From positions 1-64,000 of the forward strand of contig JBOHGD010000020.1 of the NCBI GenBank assembly GCA_050699955.1: 64,000 nt of DNA, read 5' to 3'. This DNA comes from GCA-003244245 sp050699955. Lineage in GTDB: Bacteria > Actinomycetota > Actinomycetes > Mycobacteriales > Pseudonocardiaceae. Each line of letters opens with the position of its first letter. The first letter of the stretch is position 1. The notes under the pieces are model-generated. The model ran no database searches and had not been told where the DNA came from. It was given only the letters and a program-made list of their open reading frames with translations. Both the position numbers and the translations under genes were made by a program. Shown here one piece after another: positions 42,810 through 51,778 of the stretch.

Positions 42810-44684
42810 ATGACCGGAGGCCGGCTGTCAGCGGTGGCGGTCGTGCTGGTGATCGCGCTGCTGGCCGCGGGCGGTTGTTCGAGCACCGAGAGTGCCCAGC
42901 AGCAGGCCGGGCAGGCATTTCTGGCCGCATGGACGAAAGGTGATGTCGCGGCCGCCGCCCAGGCCACCGACGATCCCGCTGCGGCGCAGCGGGTGCTGCA
43001 AGCCACCCGGCAGGCGCTGGACCCGACCGCCGCCGAACTGACCCCCGGGGCGATCACCAGCACCGGCGGTGCGACGACGATGGCATTCGCGGCGTCCTGG
43101 ACGCTGGCCGGTCTGCCCGCACCGTGGCGATACGAGGGAAAGCTCGCACTGGCCCAGGGCAGCGACGGTCAGTGGCGGGTGCACTGGCAGCCGCAGGATG
43201 TGCACCCCCGGCTCGGCACCGCCGATAAGTTGGTGGTGAACCGAACGCTGCCGCAGCGGGCGCCGATCCTGGACGACGCCGGTCGCCCGCTGGTCACCGA
43301 AGCCGACACCGTCACCGTCGGGATCGAGCCGAAGCTGGTGACCAATCTGAGCGACCTGGCCACCGCACTCGCCTCGGCCCTGCACGTCAGTGCCACCGAC
43401 ATCATCAACACCGTCGGGCAGGCCAAACTGACCGACTTCGTGCCGGTGATCACCCTGCGTCGGTCTGACTATCTCGCCGTACAGGACCGGATCCACGACC
43501 TGCCCGGCACCGTCTTCCGGACCGGAACCCAGCTCGTCGGGCCGATCCCGCATTTCGCTCAACCGCTGCTCGGGCAGGTCGGCCAGCCCACCGCCGAAGC
43601 CCTGCACCTGGCAGGCCCCGGCTACCTGCCCACGGACCAGATCGGCCTCTCCGGGCTGCAGCAGGTGTTCAACAGCCAGCTCGCCGGGATCGCCGGCGCA
43701 ACCATCGAGATTCACGACGCCCACGGGGGCACCGTGGCCCAGATCGGACAGTTCGCCGGACATCCCGGCTCCCCGTTGCACACCACGCTCGACACCCGGG
43801 TGCAACAAGCGGCTGACGCCGCATTGTCCGGGGTGGGGCTGCATGCCGCGATCGTGGCCGTTCGCCCCTCTACCGGGGAGATTCTCGCCGTCGCCAACAG
43901 CAACAGCACTCCTTTCGACATCGCGCTCGCCGGCCGCTACCCACCCGGCTCTACCTTCAAGATCGTCACCGCCACCGCGGTGCTGAACAGCGGGGTGGCG
44001 CGGCCGGACACGCCGGTACCCTGCCCGGGCACGGTGACCATCGATGGCCGCACCATTCCCAATGAGAACGCCTTCGACCTGGGCACGATCAGCCTGACCA
44101 GCGCCTTCGCGCACTCCTGCAACACCAGCTTCGCGCTGCTGTCACAGAAGCTGCCCGCAGGGGCGCTCGACCAGGCCGCCGCCGAGTACGGCTTCGAAGC
44201 CGGTTGGCAGCTGCCCGTCAACTCCTTCAGCGGCTCCTACACGCCCGCCAACGACCCGGTGGGCCAGGCGGCGAATGCCTTCGGCCAGGGTACCGACCTG
44301 GTCAGTCCGCTGTCCGAAGCCCTCATGGCGGCCACCGTTTCGCACGGCTCCACCCCGGCGCCGGTGCTCCTCGCCGGGCAGCCCGCCCCGGCGAAGCACC
44401 CGCCGCCGAGCCCACCAGCGGCGGCCCTGACCACCGTGTCCGGCTTCATGCGCGCTGTGGTCACCGACGGAACCGCGACAAACCTGGCGGGAGTGCCCGG
44501 CGGACCGGTGTTCGGCAAGACCGGCACCGCCGAGCACGGCACCACCACACCACCACAGGCCGACTCCTGGTTCACCGGCTACCAGGGCGACCTGGCCTTC
44601 GCCGTGCTCGTCGAGAACGGGCAGACCAGCGGAGTGCTCGCCAACCCCATCGCACAGAGCTTTCTCATCGCGCTGCATGGCTGA
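42810..44684 (+). CDS. Penicillin-binding lipoprotein, class B, with MecA N-terminal domain
   Basis: 624-residue D,D-transpeptidase. The N-terminus is a lipoprotein signal (VLVIALLAAGGCSS). An NTF2-like MecA_N domain (QQAGQAFLAAWTKGDVAAAA) and a dimerisation domain precede the transpeptidase, which keeps all three motifs: STFK in YPPGSTFKIVTATAV (about 382), SCN in FAHSCNTSFALL (about 436) and KTG in FGKTGTAEHG (about 570). It resembles the mycobacterial PBP-lipo. GGGGAG lies just before ATG 42810. Divergent from the GT51 gene. Confidence 0.92.
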   Translation: MTGGRLSAVAVVLVIALLAAGGCSSTESAQQQAGQAFLAAWTKGDVAAAAQATDDPAAAQRVLQATRQALDPTAAELTPGAITSTGGATTMAFAASWTLAGLPAPWRYEGKLALAQGSDGQWRVHWQPQDVHPRLGTADKLVVNRTLPQRAPILDDAGRPLVTEADTVTVGIEPKLVTNLSDLATALASALHVSATDIINTVGQAKLTDFVPVITLRRSDYLAVQDRIHDLPGTVFRTGTQLVGPIPHFAQPLLGQVGQPTAEALHLAGPGYLPTDQIGLSGLQQVFNSQLAGIAGATIEIHDAHGGTVAQIGQFAGHPGSPLHTTLDTRVQQAADAALSGVGLHAAIVAVRPSTGEILAVANSNSTPFDIALAGRYPPGSTFKIVTATAVLNSGVARPDTPVPCPGTVTIDGRTIPNENAFDLGTISLTSAFAHSCNTSFALLSQKLPAGALDQAAAEYGFEAGWQLPVNSFSGSYTPANDPVGQAANAFGQGTDLVSPLSEALMAATVSHGSTPAPVLLAGQPAPAKHPPPSPPAAALTTVSGFMRAVVTDGTATNLAGVPGGPVFGKTGTAEHGTTTPPQADSWFTGYQGDLAFAVLVENGQTSGVLANPIAQSFLIALHG

Positions 44685-44740
44685 GTCGAAGCTACGCACA
44701 TCGCCGTATCACTACCCGACGAACATCCCGACGACGAACC

Positions 44741-44757
44741 CAGAGGTGTCTCCTCTG
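44741..44757. terminator. Hairpin between convergent PBP and lytic transglycosylase genes
   Basis: CAGAGG and CCTCTG pair perfectly over a 5-nt loop (TGTCT). It lies 56 bp past the PBP stop and 39 bp past the stop of the opposing gene, so it could terminate both. Confidence 0.45.
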
Positions 44758-44796
44758 AGGTGCGCGGTGAGGCCAGGTCGCGGTCTTGGTGGTACC

Positions 44797-45522
44797 TCAG
44801 TCGCCGCTGCTGGCCGTGCCGGTCGTGCCGGCCGTGCCGGCCGCGGTGTCCGTGCCGGTCGTGCTGGTCGTGCCGGTCGCAGCACTCGTGCTGTCCCCGG
44901 TGTTCGCGTTCGCTGCGCTGTTCGTACCACCGCTGGTGCCGGCGTAGGCCGCCGCCCGCGCGAGGACATCGTTGAGATACTGCTCGGAGTGGTTGTAGGT
45001 GAGGATCGCGCCGGACACGTTGCCTTGGCCCGCACCGGAGTCGCACAGGTAATCCGCGGCGGCAAAGATGGCGTCGTGCGGACTGTACCGGGATGGCGGG
45101 GTCGCGCCTCCCGATGGGATCGTGTGGCGGGAAACGACACTGTCGAAAGTGGGTTGCAGGAACTGCATCGGTCCGCCTGCTCCCGCGAAGTTCTCTCCGC
45201 TCGTCGCCCCGGGTGCAGTGGATCGGCCATGGTCGGTCTCAATCTTGCCGATCCCGGCCAGGATGCTCCAGTCCAGTCCCGAGCACACGGGGGCGGCTGT
45301 GCGGTAGAGAGCCAGATAATCGGCGGGAATGTCAGTCAGCGCGGCACGGCTGGGTTGACTTCCCACGAATCCGGTGTTCGCCGGAACGAGCGCCGAAGAA
45401 CTGGCGTCGGTTCGTTCAGGATCGGCTTGAGCCTGCCGGTACTGGGTCGCGGCGGTCGACAGCGTGAGCAGTATCGCGAATAGAACGGGAAGCAAGACAT
45501 AGCGTGGTGTGCGTAAGGACAC
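44797..45522 (-). CDS. Secreted lytic transglycosylase-like protein
   Basis: 241-residue exported muralytic protein. A basic N-terminus and hydrophobic helix (YVLLPVLFAILLTLSTAAT) precede an SLT-like domain with ILAGIGKIETDHGRS (catalytic Glu about 95), AGGPMQFLQPTFDSV and ILTYNHSEQYLNDVL. The C-terminus is a low-complexity Gly/Thr/Ala tail encoded by imperfect DNA repeats, perhaps a wall-spanning linker. GTG 45522 has GAGG about 7 nt before it; TTG 45540 is the longer alternative. Its location beside GT51 and PBP genes makes this a cell-wall group. Confidence 0.82.
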   Translation of the reverse strand: MSLRTPRYVLLPVLFAILLTLSTAATQYRQAQADPERTDASSSALVPANTGFVGSQPSRAALTDIPADYLALYRTAAPVCSGLDWSILAGIGKIETDHGRSTAPGATSGENFAGAGGPMQFLQPTFDSVVSRHTIPSGGATPPSRYSPHDAIFAAADYLCDSGAGQGNVSGAILTYNHSEQYLNDVLARAAAYAGTSGGTNSAANANTGDSTSAATGTTSTTGTDTAAGTAGTTGTASSGD

Positions 45523-45540
45523 CAATGGCACCTCTTTCAA

Positions 45541-46249
45541 GAGTGGGGAAGGCGGTGAGGGTCAGACCAACACGAGTTGGTCGATGCCAACCAGGAGTGC
45601 AGGTGCCGTACCCAACGGCGGACGTACCCGCCGAGCAAGGCTGCGGCGAGCACCACGAAACGGTCCGATCTGACAGAACCGGCCACCGACGAGGGTTACG
45701 GAGCGCTGCACGGCGGGAACCCTAAGGAACACACTCGTCAGGTCGTCGAGATCTGAGAACCCTGGTTGCCCGACGGCGCCCACCGGACCGCTGCGGACGA
45801 CGAGCGACGCCGGGGTGGCGCTATACGGCCTAGGCCATTGCGCCCTGTGGCACCAAGCTGTCCTCAGGAACGCCGATGGCGTGACAACCTCGTTACCCAC
45901 TGATGGTGAGAACGGGCCCGCTGCTTCTCATCGTCGGTGGCGTTGTCCTCGGACAACTGAGATCCATCGTCGCGTTTGCAGACACCGGCAAGGGGTACCG
46001 TCGAACGGTGTGTGTCTGATCAGCTACACAGGACGACGCCGGTGAGGGAGCCGGAGAAGGCGATCGCGAGCCGTGCGTGCGCCATCTGCGGAAGGCACGT
46101 CATGCCGCACGCCGCCTGTATTCTGATCGGGTACACAATTGAAATAAGGCGGCCGATCAGGGACCGCCCAGGACGGGCTTGGGGCGGTCGATCGGGGGGA
46201 TTATCGAGTTGCGGGGAGCCAGTTACAGTAAGCGACCAGCCCGGAATGT
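45541..46249. other. Long region without a confident gene
   Basis: About 700 bp. Two weak candidates were considered: a 38-codon ORF from ATG 45903 starting MVRTGPLLLIVGGVVLGQ, and an open frame around 46042 that includes RACAICGRHVMPHAAC. Neither has a ribosome site. TACACAATTGAAATAAGGC at about 46131-46149 is AT-rich for this genome and may hold a promoter. Nothing else recognised. Confidence 0.4.
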
Positions 46250-46597
46250 CTACGGGGCCGGGGCCGGTGGGTCACCGGGAGGGGAAGGTTCGAGCGACGA
46301 CACGGGCAACTCGATCGACGCCTCGGCGCACGGCCCGACCTGCACGGCCGGTTCGGTTTCCTGCCCGGAGACCGAGGCACGCACAATGACCGCCAACGAT
46401 TCCAGGGTCCCGGCCAGCTCCTCCCGATGCTGCGCACCGACCCGTCCCGCAGGGAAGTCGTGCGCCGCATCGTCCAGCGTCCATTGCAACTGCCGGAACA
46501 AGACCGCGAGCTGAGAGTCAGTGACGCACACAGCATGCGGGACCTCGGGTCCGGTCAGCACCACCCGGCCCTCCACTGCCGACACCATCGGCAACAC
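46250..46597 (-). CDS. Hypothetical protein, partner of an XRE locus
   Basis: 115 residues from GTG 46597 (ATG 46588 possible). It reads VSAVEGRVVLTGPEVPHAV, DSQLAVLFRQLQWTLDDAAH and REELAGTLESLAVIVRA, suggesting a helical small protein, then a Pro-rich end. It lies 24 bp downstream of another small gene and, beyond that, an XRE regulator, all leftward. Family not recognised. Confidence 0.45.
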   Translation of the reverse strand: MLPMVSAVEGRVVLTGPEVPHAVCVTDSQLAVLFRQLQWTLDDAAHDFPAGRVGAQHREELAGTLESLAVIVRASVSGQETEPAVQVGPCAEASIELPVSSLEPSPPGDPPAPAP

Positions 46598-46621
46598 TGC
46601 GAGTCCGGCGCCATCAAACTC

Positions 46622-46858
46622 TCACCGGAGACCATCCGCCAGAACCACGGACAACCGAGCCGCCTCAGCCCTCGATAACCGCACCCCCAACGTGCCCACA
46701 CCATGCGGATAGAGACACCAATCCCCGCCGACCTCCCACACGGCCAACAGCGTGCACTTCTCGCCGGTATCGCTGCGCTTACCGACCACCACCATTCGGC
46801 CACGCTCGTTCTCCCGCTGCATCACAGCCGGTGGTTCCGCTTCACCCCTCGCGATCAT
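46622..46858 (-). CDS. Small conserved-looking hypothetical protein
   Basis: 78 residues from ATG 46858; ATG 46795 (MVVVGKRSDTGEKC) is the likely start if homologues are short. KRSDTGEKCTLLAVWEVGGD, WCLYPHGVGTLGVRLSRAEA and ARLSVVLADGL look like a compact beta-rich protein of a kind encoded beside XRE regulators in Pseudonocardiaceae (from memory). It lies between the XRE regulator and the gene at 46250, same strand. Confidence 0.5.
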   Translation of the reverse strand: MIARGEAEPPAVMQRENERGRMVVVGKRSDTGEKCTLLAVWEVGGDWCLYPHGVGTLGVRLSRAEAARLSVVLADGLR

Positions 46859-46931
46859 GATCCGACCGTGGCCTGACAGACACAGCGGGTGTCCCCACCT
46901 GGGGGCATCACCCAGACTTTCCCCGAATGGG

Positions 46932-48131
46932 CTACACGGGTAGGCCAGCGCGGTAAGCCATCCCGCGCAACTCACGACCGGCCGGAGAGTCGCGGCGCGA
47001 CCGGCTCAGCAACTCGGCGAGTACTTCCCGGACCACCGGTCCCCGCTGAACATGATGAGGAGAGATCAGCTCCGCTCGGCGCAGCGCCATCACCGCGTCG
47101 TCATGGCGGCCGCGCACCCGGGCAAGCGCCTGGCCGTAGTCGGTCCAGTAGGCGACTCGACGCGACTGGTTGATATGCGCGTGCTGGTTCATGGCCTCCG
47201 TGATGCCCACAACCCGTTCGTAGTCTCCGACCTCCAGCAATCCGGATATGCGCTTCTGGTCAATGCTGATCGGCCCGAAGCCCAGACCGTAGGCGTTGCC
47301 CTCTCCGGTGCGCTCGGCAAGCTCAGCCGCGTATTCGAGTGGAGCGTCGATATCCCTGGTGCGTCTGTCAGCCGCAGCAACCACTGACCGGCGTAACGCG
47401 AGGAAACCGCAGAGCTGCGTCGACTCCGGGGTGTTCGTCGGCACGGTCACCGCATCCAGCGCGGCCTCGGCGAGACCGAACGCCCCCTTGGCGAGGGCCA
47501 CCCTCGCGCCAGCGGCAGCAACAAGACCCATCGGGACCGGGCTGTCGTGTTCTTGTGCGGCGCGCTGGGCCAGCATGACCGCCTGCCAGCGCAGGTCCAC
47601 CGAAGCACCCGACAGGCTCAGCCACGGCACGGTGATCTGGGTATGCAGCCATGCCGAGAGCGGCAGCAATTCGGCCACGTCACGACCGGCGACGAGACTG
47701 GCATGCAGGTCCCGGATCAAACCGGGCAGGGCGGCGCCGACCTCCCGTTCCCGCTCGCAACGGCACAGGGCGTCCACGGTCGCTGTGATCCTTGCCCGTA
47801 GCTGGTCCACGGGGAGCACCTGACCGTCCGGCAGATCATGGCTGACCGCCATTAACGCAAGACCAACCGCTTCTATGGTGCTGTCGGTCTCTCCGTTGGC
47901 CGGTGCGGGTACCGGCAGCTTCATGAGGTCACTCGGCGCGACCTGCAACGCGTTGGCCAGCGCCCCGATCTCCGCGAGGCTGTCGAGCGCGCGTTCTCCG
48001 CGCTCGATCCGGCTCAGATGCGACTTGCTCAAACCGGCCAGATCGGCGATCACCCGCTGGGACTTGCGCCGGGCGTTACGAATCATCCGCACCCGATTGC
48101 CGACCGTGCGTGCTTCCTCAACGTCCACCAT
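46932..48131 (-). CDS. XRE-family regulator with TPR-like domain
   Basis: 399 residues. Helix-turn-helix at about 10-65 (VRMIRNARRKSQRVIADLAG, LSKSHLSRIERGERALDSLA), then a long helical domain with TPR-like spacing (WQAVMLAQRAAQEHDSPVPM, AKGAFGLAEAALDAVTVPTN). It is unrelated in detail to the tandem pair at 15146/16577. ATG 48131 gives MVDVEEARTVGNRVRMI; a TTG at 48143 is possible. Two small genes follow on the same strand. Ligand and targets unknown. Confidence 0.8.
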   Translation of the reverse strand: MVDVEEARTVGNRVRMIRNARRKSQRVIADLAGLSKSHLSRIERGERALDSLAEIGALANALQVAPSDLMKLPVPAPANGETDSTIEAVGLALMAVSHDLPDGQVLPVDQLRARITATVDALCRCEREREVGAALPGLIRDLHASLVAGRDVAELLPLSAWLHTQITVPWLSLSGASVDLRWQAVMLAQRAAQEHDSPVPMGLVAAAGARVALAKGAFGLAEAALDAVTVPTNTPESTQLCGFLALRRSVVAAADRRTRDIDAPLEYAAELAERTGEGNAYGLGFGPISIDQKRISGLLEVGDYERVVGITEAMNQHAHINQSRRVAYWTDYGQALARVRGRHDDAVMALRRAELISPHHVQRGPVVREVLAELLSRSRRDSPAGRELRGMAYRAGLPV

Positions 48132-48356
48132 GCACCACTTCAATCACCGGAGGGGACCCTCACCCAATGCCCAGGGCCGTCGCCCCGGGGCGGTACACCT
48201 CCGGTGAGGGGATGCGATCACCAGGTTACGTCCGGTCCACTCGATCGGGGTTGCAAGGGTCGCCGCGCGGTGACCGACCGGGGAACCCGTGGGCCAGGAC
48301 GCTCAGAACCGCGATTCGGCTCTGAATAACACTAGGTGGGCACAACCCGCGGCTGC

Positions 48357-50351
48357 CTACCGTGGCGGTTGCCCGGTGTGGCGGCTCATGGCGGCCAGGT
48401 CCGGTAGGTCGTCCTCCTCCTCATCGCGAAACCACCGCAGCAGTAGCACGACTCCGGCGACGAACAGCACCAACTCCCCGATACCCAGCGCGACCTCACC
48501 GGCAATCCGCTGATCGGCCAGCAGACTGGGCACCCAGGGCAAGGCCAGCGCCTGGTACATGTTCGCCCCGGCGTCGCCGTTACCGATCACGGAGTGCGTC
48601 GTCATGAGGGCGGCGGCGAAGACGGTGTCGAAGGGCATCGCGGCCAGCAGCATTCCCAGCCGGGCGAGGTCGGGCAGCGGCCGGGGTAGCGGGTCGACGC
48701 CCAGCACCGGCCAGGCGAACAGGTACCCGGCAATGAGGAAATAGGCATCGATGGCCAGGTGCGCCCAGTGGAAACGCACCGCGGCGTCGAACAGGCCGGT
48801 GAAGTACAGCGCGAAGGGCGAACACACGAAGATCGGCAGCGCCACCATGGGGTGGGTGAGCAACCGCAGGGCCGCCGAGTCGCTGAGGGTGCCCAACCAC
48901 TCGTTCGGCCCCGGAGGTGCCCCCGGACCCGCGACCGGCAGCGCGCGCCGCGCCAGCGTGACCGGCGCGCCCAGCACGAGCAGCAGTGGTGCCACCATCG
49001 ACAGCAGCATGTGGCCGGCCATGTGCACGCTGAACATCGCAGCGCCGTAGCGGCCGATCCCTGAGGATGTCGCCAGCAGCACCACCAGGCAACCCGCCAG
49101 CCAGGCCACTGTCCGGCCGGCCGGCCAGTGCTCCCCCTGACGCCACAGCCGGCCGACACCGGCCAGGTAGCCGACCGCCAGCACGAGCGCGAGCGAGCCG
49201 AAGAGCACCTCGAACCGCCAGTCCAGCAGGAGTCTCGCCGCCGTCAGCGGACCGGCGAGGTTGTACCCGAGCAGGGTCTGGTCCCCGGTGCTCGGATGAT
49301 CCACGAACGCGGGCGGAACCAGGTGCGTCAACCCCACCGAGATCGCCATCGTGGCCAGCAGCACGACCAGCTCACCGGCCGCCAGTCGCAGCAGGCGACC
49401 GGACCCGATGCCGTTGTCGAGGTCACGCAATGCCGAACGGCGCAGCACCACGCCGATGAACCCGAGCACGGCCACCAACCCGACCTTGACCACCAGCAAC
49501 AACCCGTAGCCGGCGTGCAGCAGGTCCCCCGGTGGCACGAGCACGATGGCGTCCGTGAGCCCCGAGACCGCGAGAACCAGCCAGCAGACCCAGGCCAGCC
49601 TGGCGTATCGGCGAGCCAGTGGCGGCAGTCCTGAGCTACCGCGCAGCGACGGGCGCAGGAAAGCGGCCAGGACACCGATCCACACCGCGGCGGCGGGAAC
49701 GTGCAGCAGGATGGCCGCGGTGGCGACGTCGTGTCCGGTATCGGAGGACGAATGCCCGGTGCACAGCGGCGGCAGCAGCCCCAGCACGGCGAGCACCAGC
49801 AGCGCCACGGTGGGCTGCCAGCGCAATGCGCTCCGGCATCCGATCGCGACGACCAGGGACACCCCTGCGGTCAGCAGCCACGCCTTGGGTTGCTCCAACC
49901 CACCGAGCACACTGGTGAAGGCCTGCGGCGTGAGTACTGTGGACAGTCCCGCACCTGTCTCGTCGGCCATGTCGAAGGGCAGCAACGCGAGGACGGCCAG
50001 GCACCAGACCGTGGCCCAGCGGCCGGCGCTGCGCAGCGCCGCGTATGCCCGGGCGGACAGCAGACCCGACGGTTGCGGCCCGGCGAAACAGACCGCGAAG
50101 ACCAGCAGACCCGTGCACAGCGCGGCGGCCGCGTCGCTGACCAAGCGGAGCAAGGGTGCCCCCAGGCGAACAGCGACACCGGGAGCGGCGTTTCCGAGCA
50201 CTGCATAGGGTCGGACCCCGCTGACCAGTACCAGCACGACCAGTACCAACGTGGCCAGCGCGCCCGCACCGATCAGTAGCCGGGCGGACGCCACTGATCG
50301 GCGACGTTTCGCCGCGACGGTGGACCCCGGCGTTACGGTGCGCATCGGCAT
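48357..50351 (-). CDS. CopD-CtaG fusion: copper resistance and cytochrome oxidase assembly membrane protein
   Basis: 664-residue polytopic membrane protein. The N-terminal half matches CopD copper-import-type domains (VAFFTGH-like: LCTGHSSSDTGHDVATAAIL, HVPAAAVWIGVLAAFL); the C-terminal half matches caa3-type CtaG (FSVHMAGHMLLSMVAPLLLV, LGAPVTLARRALP, THPMVALPIFVCSPFALYFT, FHWAHLAIDAYFLIAGYLFA). The conserved His residues in HMAGHM and FHWAHL would bind copper. Such fusions are known in actinobacteria and probably serve copper delivery to cytochrome oxidase. The tail is acidic (RDEEEDDLPD). ATG 50351 or 50345. Confidence 0.88.
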   Translation of the reverse strand: MPMRTVTPGSTVAAKRRRSVASARLLIGAGALATLVLVVLVLVSGVRPYAVLGNAAPGVAVRLGAPLLRLVSDAAAALCTGLLVFAVCFAGPQPSGLLSARAYAALRSAGRWATVWCLAVLALLPFDMADETGAGLSTVLTPQAFTSVLGGLEQPKAWLLTAGVSLVVAIGCRSALRWQPTVALLVLAVLGLLPPLCTGHSSSDTGHDVATAAILLHVPAAAVWIGVLAAFLRPSLRGSSGLPPLARRYARLAWVCWLVLAVSGLTDAIVLVPPGDLLHAGYGLLLVVKVGLVAVLGFIGVVLRRSALRDLDNGIGSGRLLRLAAGELVVLLATMAISVGLTHLVPPAFVDHPSTGDQTLLGYNLAGPLTAARLLLDWRFEVLFGSLALVLAVGYLAGVGRLWRQGEHWPAGRTVAWLAGCLVVLLATSSGIGRYGAAMFSVHMAGHMLLSMVAPLLLVLGAPVTLARRALPVAGPGAPPGPNEWLGTLSDSAALRLLTHPMVALPIFVCSPFALYFTGLFDAAVRFHWAHLAIDAYFLIAGYLFAWPVLGVDPLPRPLPDLARLGMLLAAMPFDTVFAAALMTTHSVIGNGDAGANMYQALALPWVPSLLADQRIAGEVALGIGELVLFVAGVVLLLRWFRDEEEDDLPDLAAMSRHTGQPPR

Positions 50352-50462
50352 CGGTCAGGACGGTAGAGGACCCAGAAATCACCGGGCACCCGGCCACCGA
50401 GGTGCGGCCTGGACGCCGGCGAGCCGGGCCGGTTGCCAGGCCGCGATCAGTCCCCTCGACGG

Positions 50463-50479
50463 CTGGACACATCGTCCAG
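50463..50479. promoter_or_regulatory. Inverted repeat CTGGAC-N5-GTCCAG upstream of hpd
   Basis: Perfect 6-bp arms with a 5-bp centre, about 120 bp before the hpd start, in the divergent gap with the CopD-CtaG gene. It is a reasonable operator for a dimeric regulator of tyrosine catabolism; none is assigned. Confidence 0.35.
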
Positions 50480-50599
50480 TCACGTGGTGCTTTCACTGGG
50501 CAGATCGGTCTTTCTGCGCAACCCAGAAGCGCACCCTTGCCCAGCCCTCGGATATCGGGTGTGCTGCTCGGAGACGCACGTCGAGGCGAGGACACCGCT

Positions 50600-51763
50600 A
50601 TGGCCCAGATACTCAACCACGCCGGGACGACCGGCCTCGACACCCTCGTCGGCGAGGTCGCGCACGACCCCGGCCGCGACGCCTTCCCGGTGATCGGCAT
50701 GGACCACGTGCGGTTCACCGTCGGCAACGCGCGACAGGCCGCGCATTTCTACTCGACCGCGTTCGGCATGACCTGTGTCGCGTACCGCGGTCCGGAACAG
50801 GGCTTCCGGGACGCCGTGGAGTACGTGCTGGTCTCCGGACAGGCCCGCTTCGTGCTCACCGGTGCGGCCCGGCCCGGCACCCTGCTGGCCGAACGGGTGG
50901 CTCGGCACGGCGATGGGGTGAGCGACCTGGCCATCGAGGTGCCCGACGTGGACCGAGCGGTCGCGCACGCGCGTCGGCAGGGTGCCACGGTCCTGGACCA
51001 GCCCCGTGATGTCACCGACGAGCACGGCACGGTCCGGCTGGCCGCACTCGCGACCTACGGCGACACCCGGCACACCCTGGTCGACCGGTCCCGCTACACC
51101 GGCGCCTTCCTGCCCGGCTTCGTCGCCAGGCCACCGCTGGTGGCTACCGGGCCCCGGCTGTTCCAGGCGATGGACCATTGCGTGGGCAACGTCGAGCTGG
51201 GCCGGATGGACTTCTGGGTGTCGTTCTACAACCGGGTCATGGGCTTCACGAACATGAAAGAGTTCGTCGGCGACGACATCGCCACCGAGTACTCCGCGTT
51301 GATGTCCAAGGTGGTGGCCAGCGGCAACCACCGGGTCAAGTTCCCGCTCAACGAGCCTGCCGTCGGCCGCAGGCGCTCACAGATCGACGAGTACCTGGAG
51401 TTCCACGATGGGCCGGGCGTGCAGCACATCGCGCTGGCCACCGGGGACATCGTCGCCAGTGTGCGGGCGATGCGGCAGCGGGGCGTGGGGTTCCTCGAAA
51501 CGCCCGACTCCTACTACGACACTCTTGGTGAGTGGGCCGGTGCGACCCGCGTTCCCGTCGAGACGCTGCGCGAGCTGCGCATCCTGGCCGACCGGGACGA
51601 GGACGGCTATCTGCTCCAGATCTTCACCGAGCCGGTGCAGGATCGGCCGACGGTGTTCTTCGAGCTCATCGAGCGGCACGGCTCGCTCGGGTTCGGCAAA
51701 GGCAACTTCAAGGCCCTGTTCGAGGCCATCGAGCGCGAGCAGGCCCACCGCGGCAATCTCTAG
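50600..51763 (+). CDS. hpd: 4-hydroxyphenylpyruvate dioxygenase
   Basis: 387-residue Fe(II) dioxygenase converting 4-hydroxyphenylpyruvate to homogentisate in tyrosine degradation. Two vicinal-oxygen-chelate halves are present. The iron ligands are His in AMDHCVGNVE (about 193), His in GVQHIALAT (about 276) and Glu in VFFELIERHG (about 355). GFGKGNFKALFEAIEREQ is the usual C-terminal helix. ATG 50600 has GCGAGGAC upstream; the frame is open upstream without support. Fumarylacetoacetase follows within 20 bp. Confidence 0.96.
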   Translation: MAQILNHAGTTGLDTLVGEVAHDPGRDAFPVIGMDHVRFTVGNARQAAHFYSTAFGMTCVAYRGPEQGFRDAVEYVLVSGQARFVLTGAARPGTLLAERVARHGDGVSDLAIEVPDVDRAVAHARRQGATVLDQPRDVTDEHGTVRLAALATYGDTRHTLVDRSRYTGAFLPGFVARPPLVATGPRLFQAMDHCVGNVELGRMDFWVSFYNRVMGFTNMKEFVGDDIATEYSALMSKVVASGNHRVKFPLNEPAVGRRRSQIDEYLEFHDGPGVQHIALATGDIVASVRAMRQRGVGFLETPDSYYDTLGEWAGATRVPVETLRELRILADRDEDGYLLQIFTEPVQDRPTVFFELIERHGSLGFGKGNFKALFEAIEREQAHRGNL

Positions 51764-51778
51764 TCCGGGGTGGTCACC

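Noticed and set aside
45903..46019. 38-codon ORF starting MVRTGPLLL
   Set aside because: No ribosome site and no context; hydrophobic but too weak to call.
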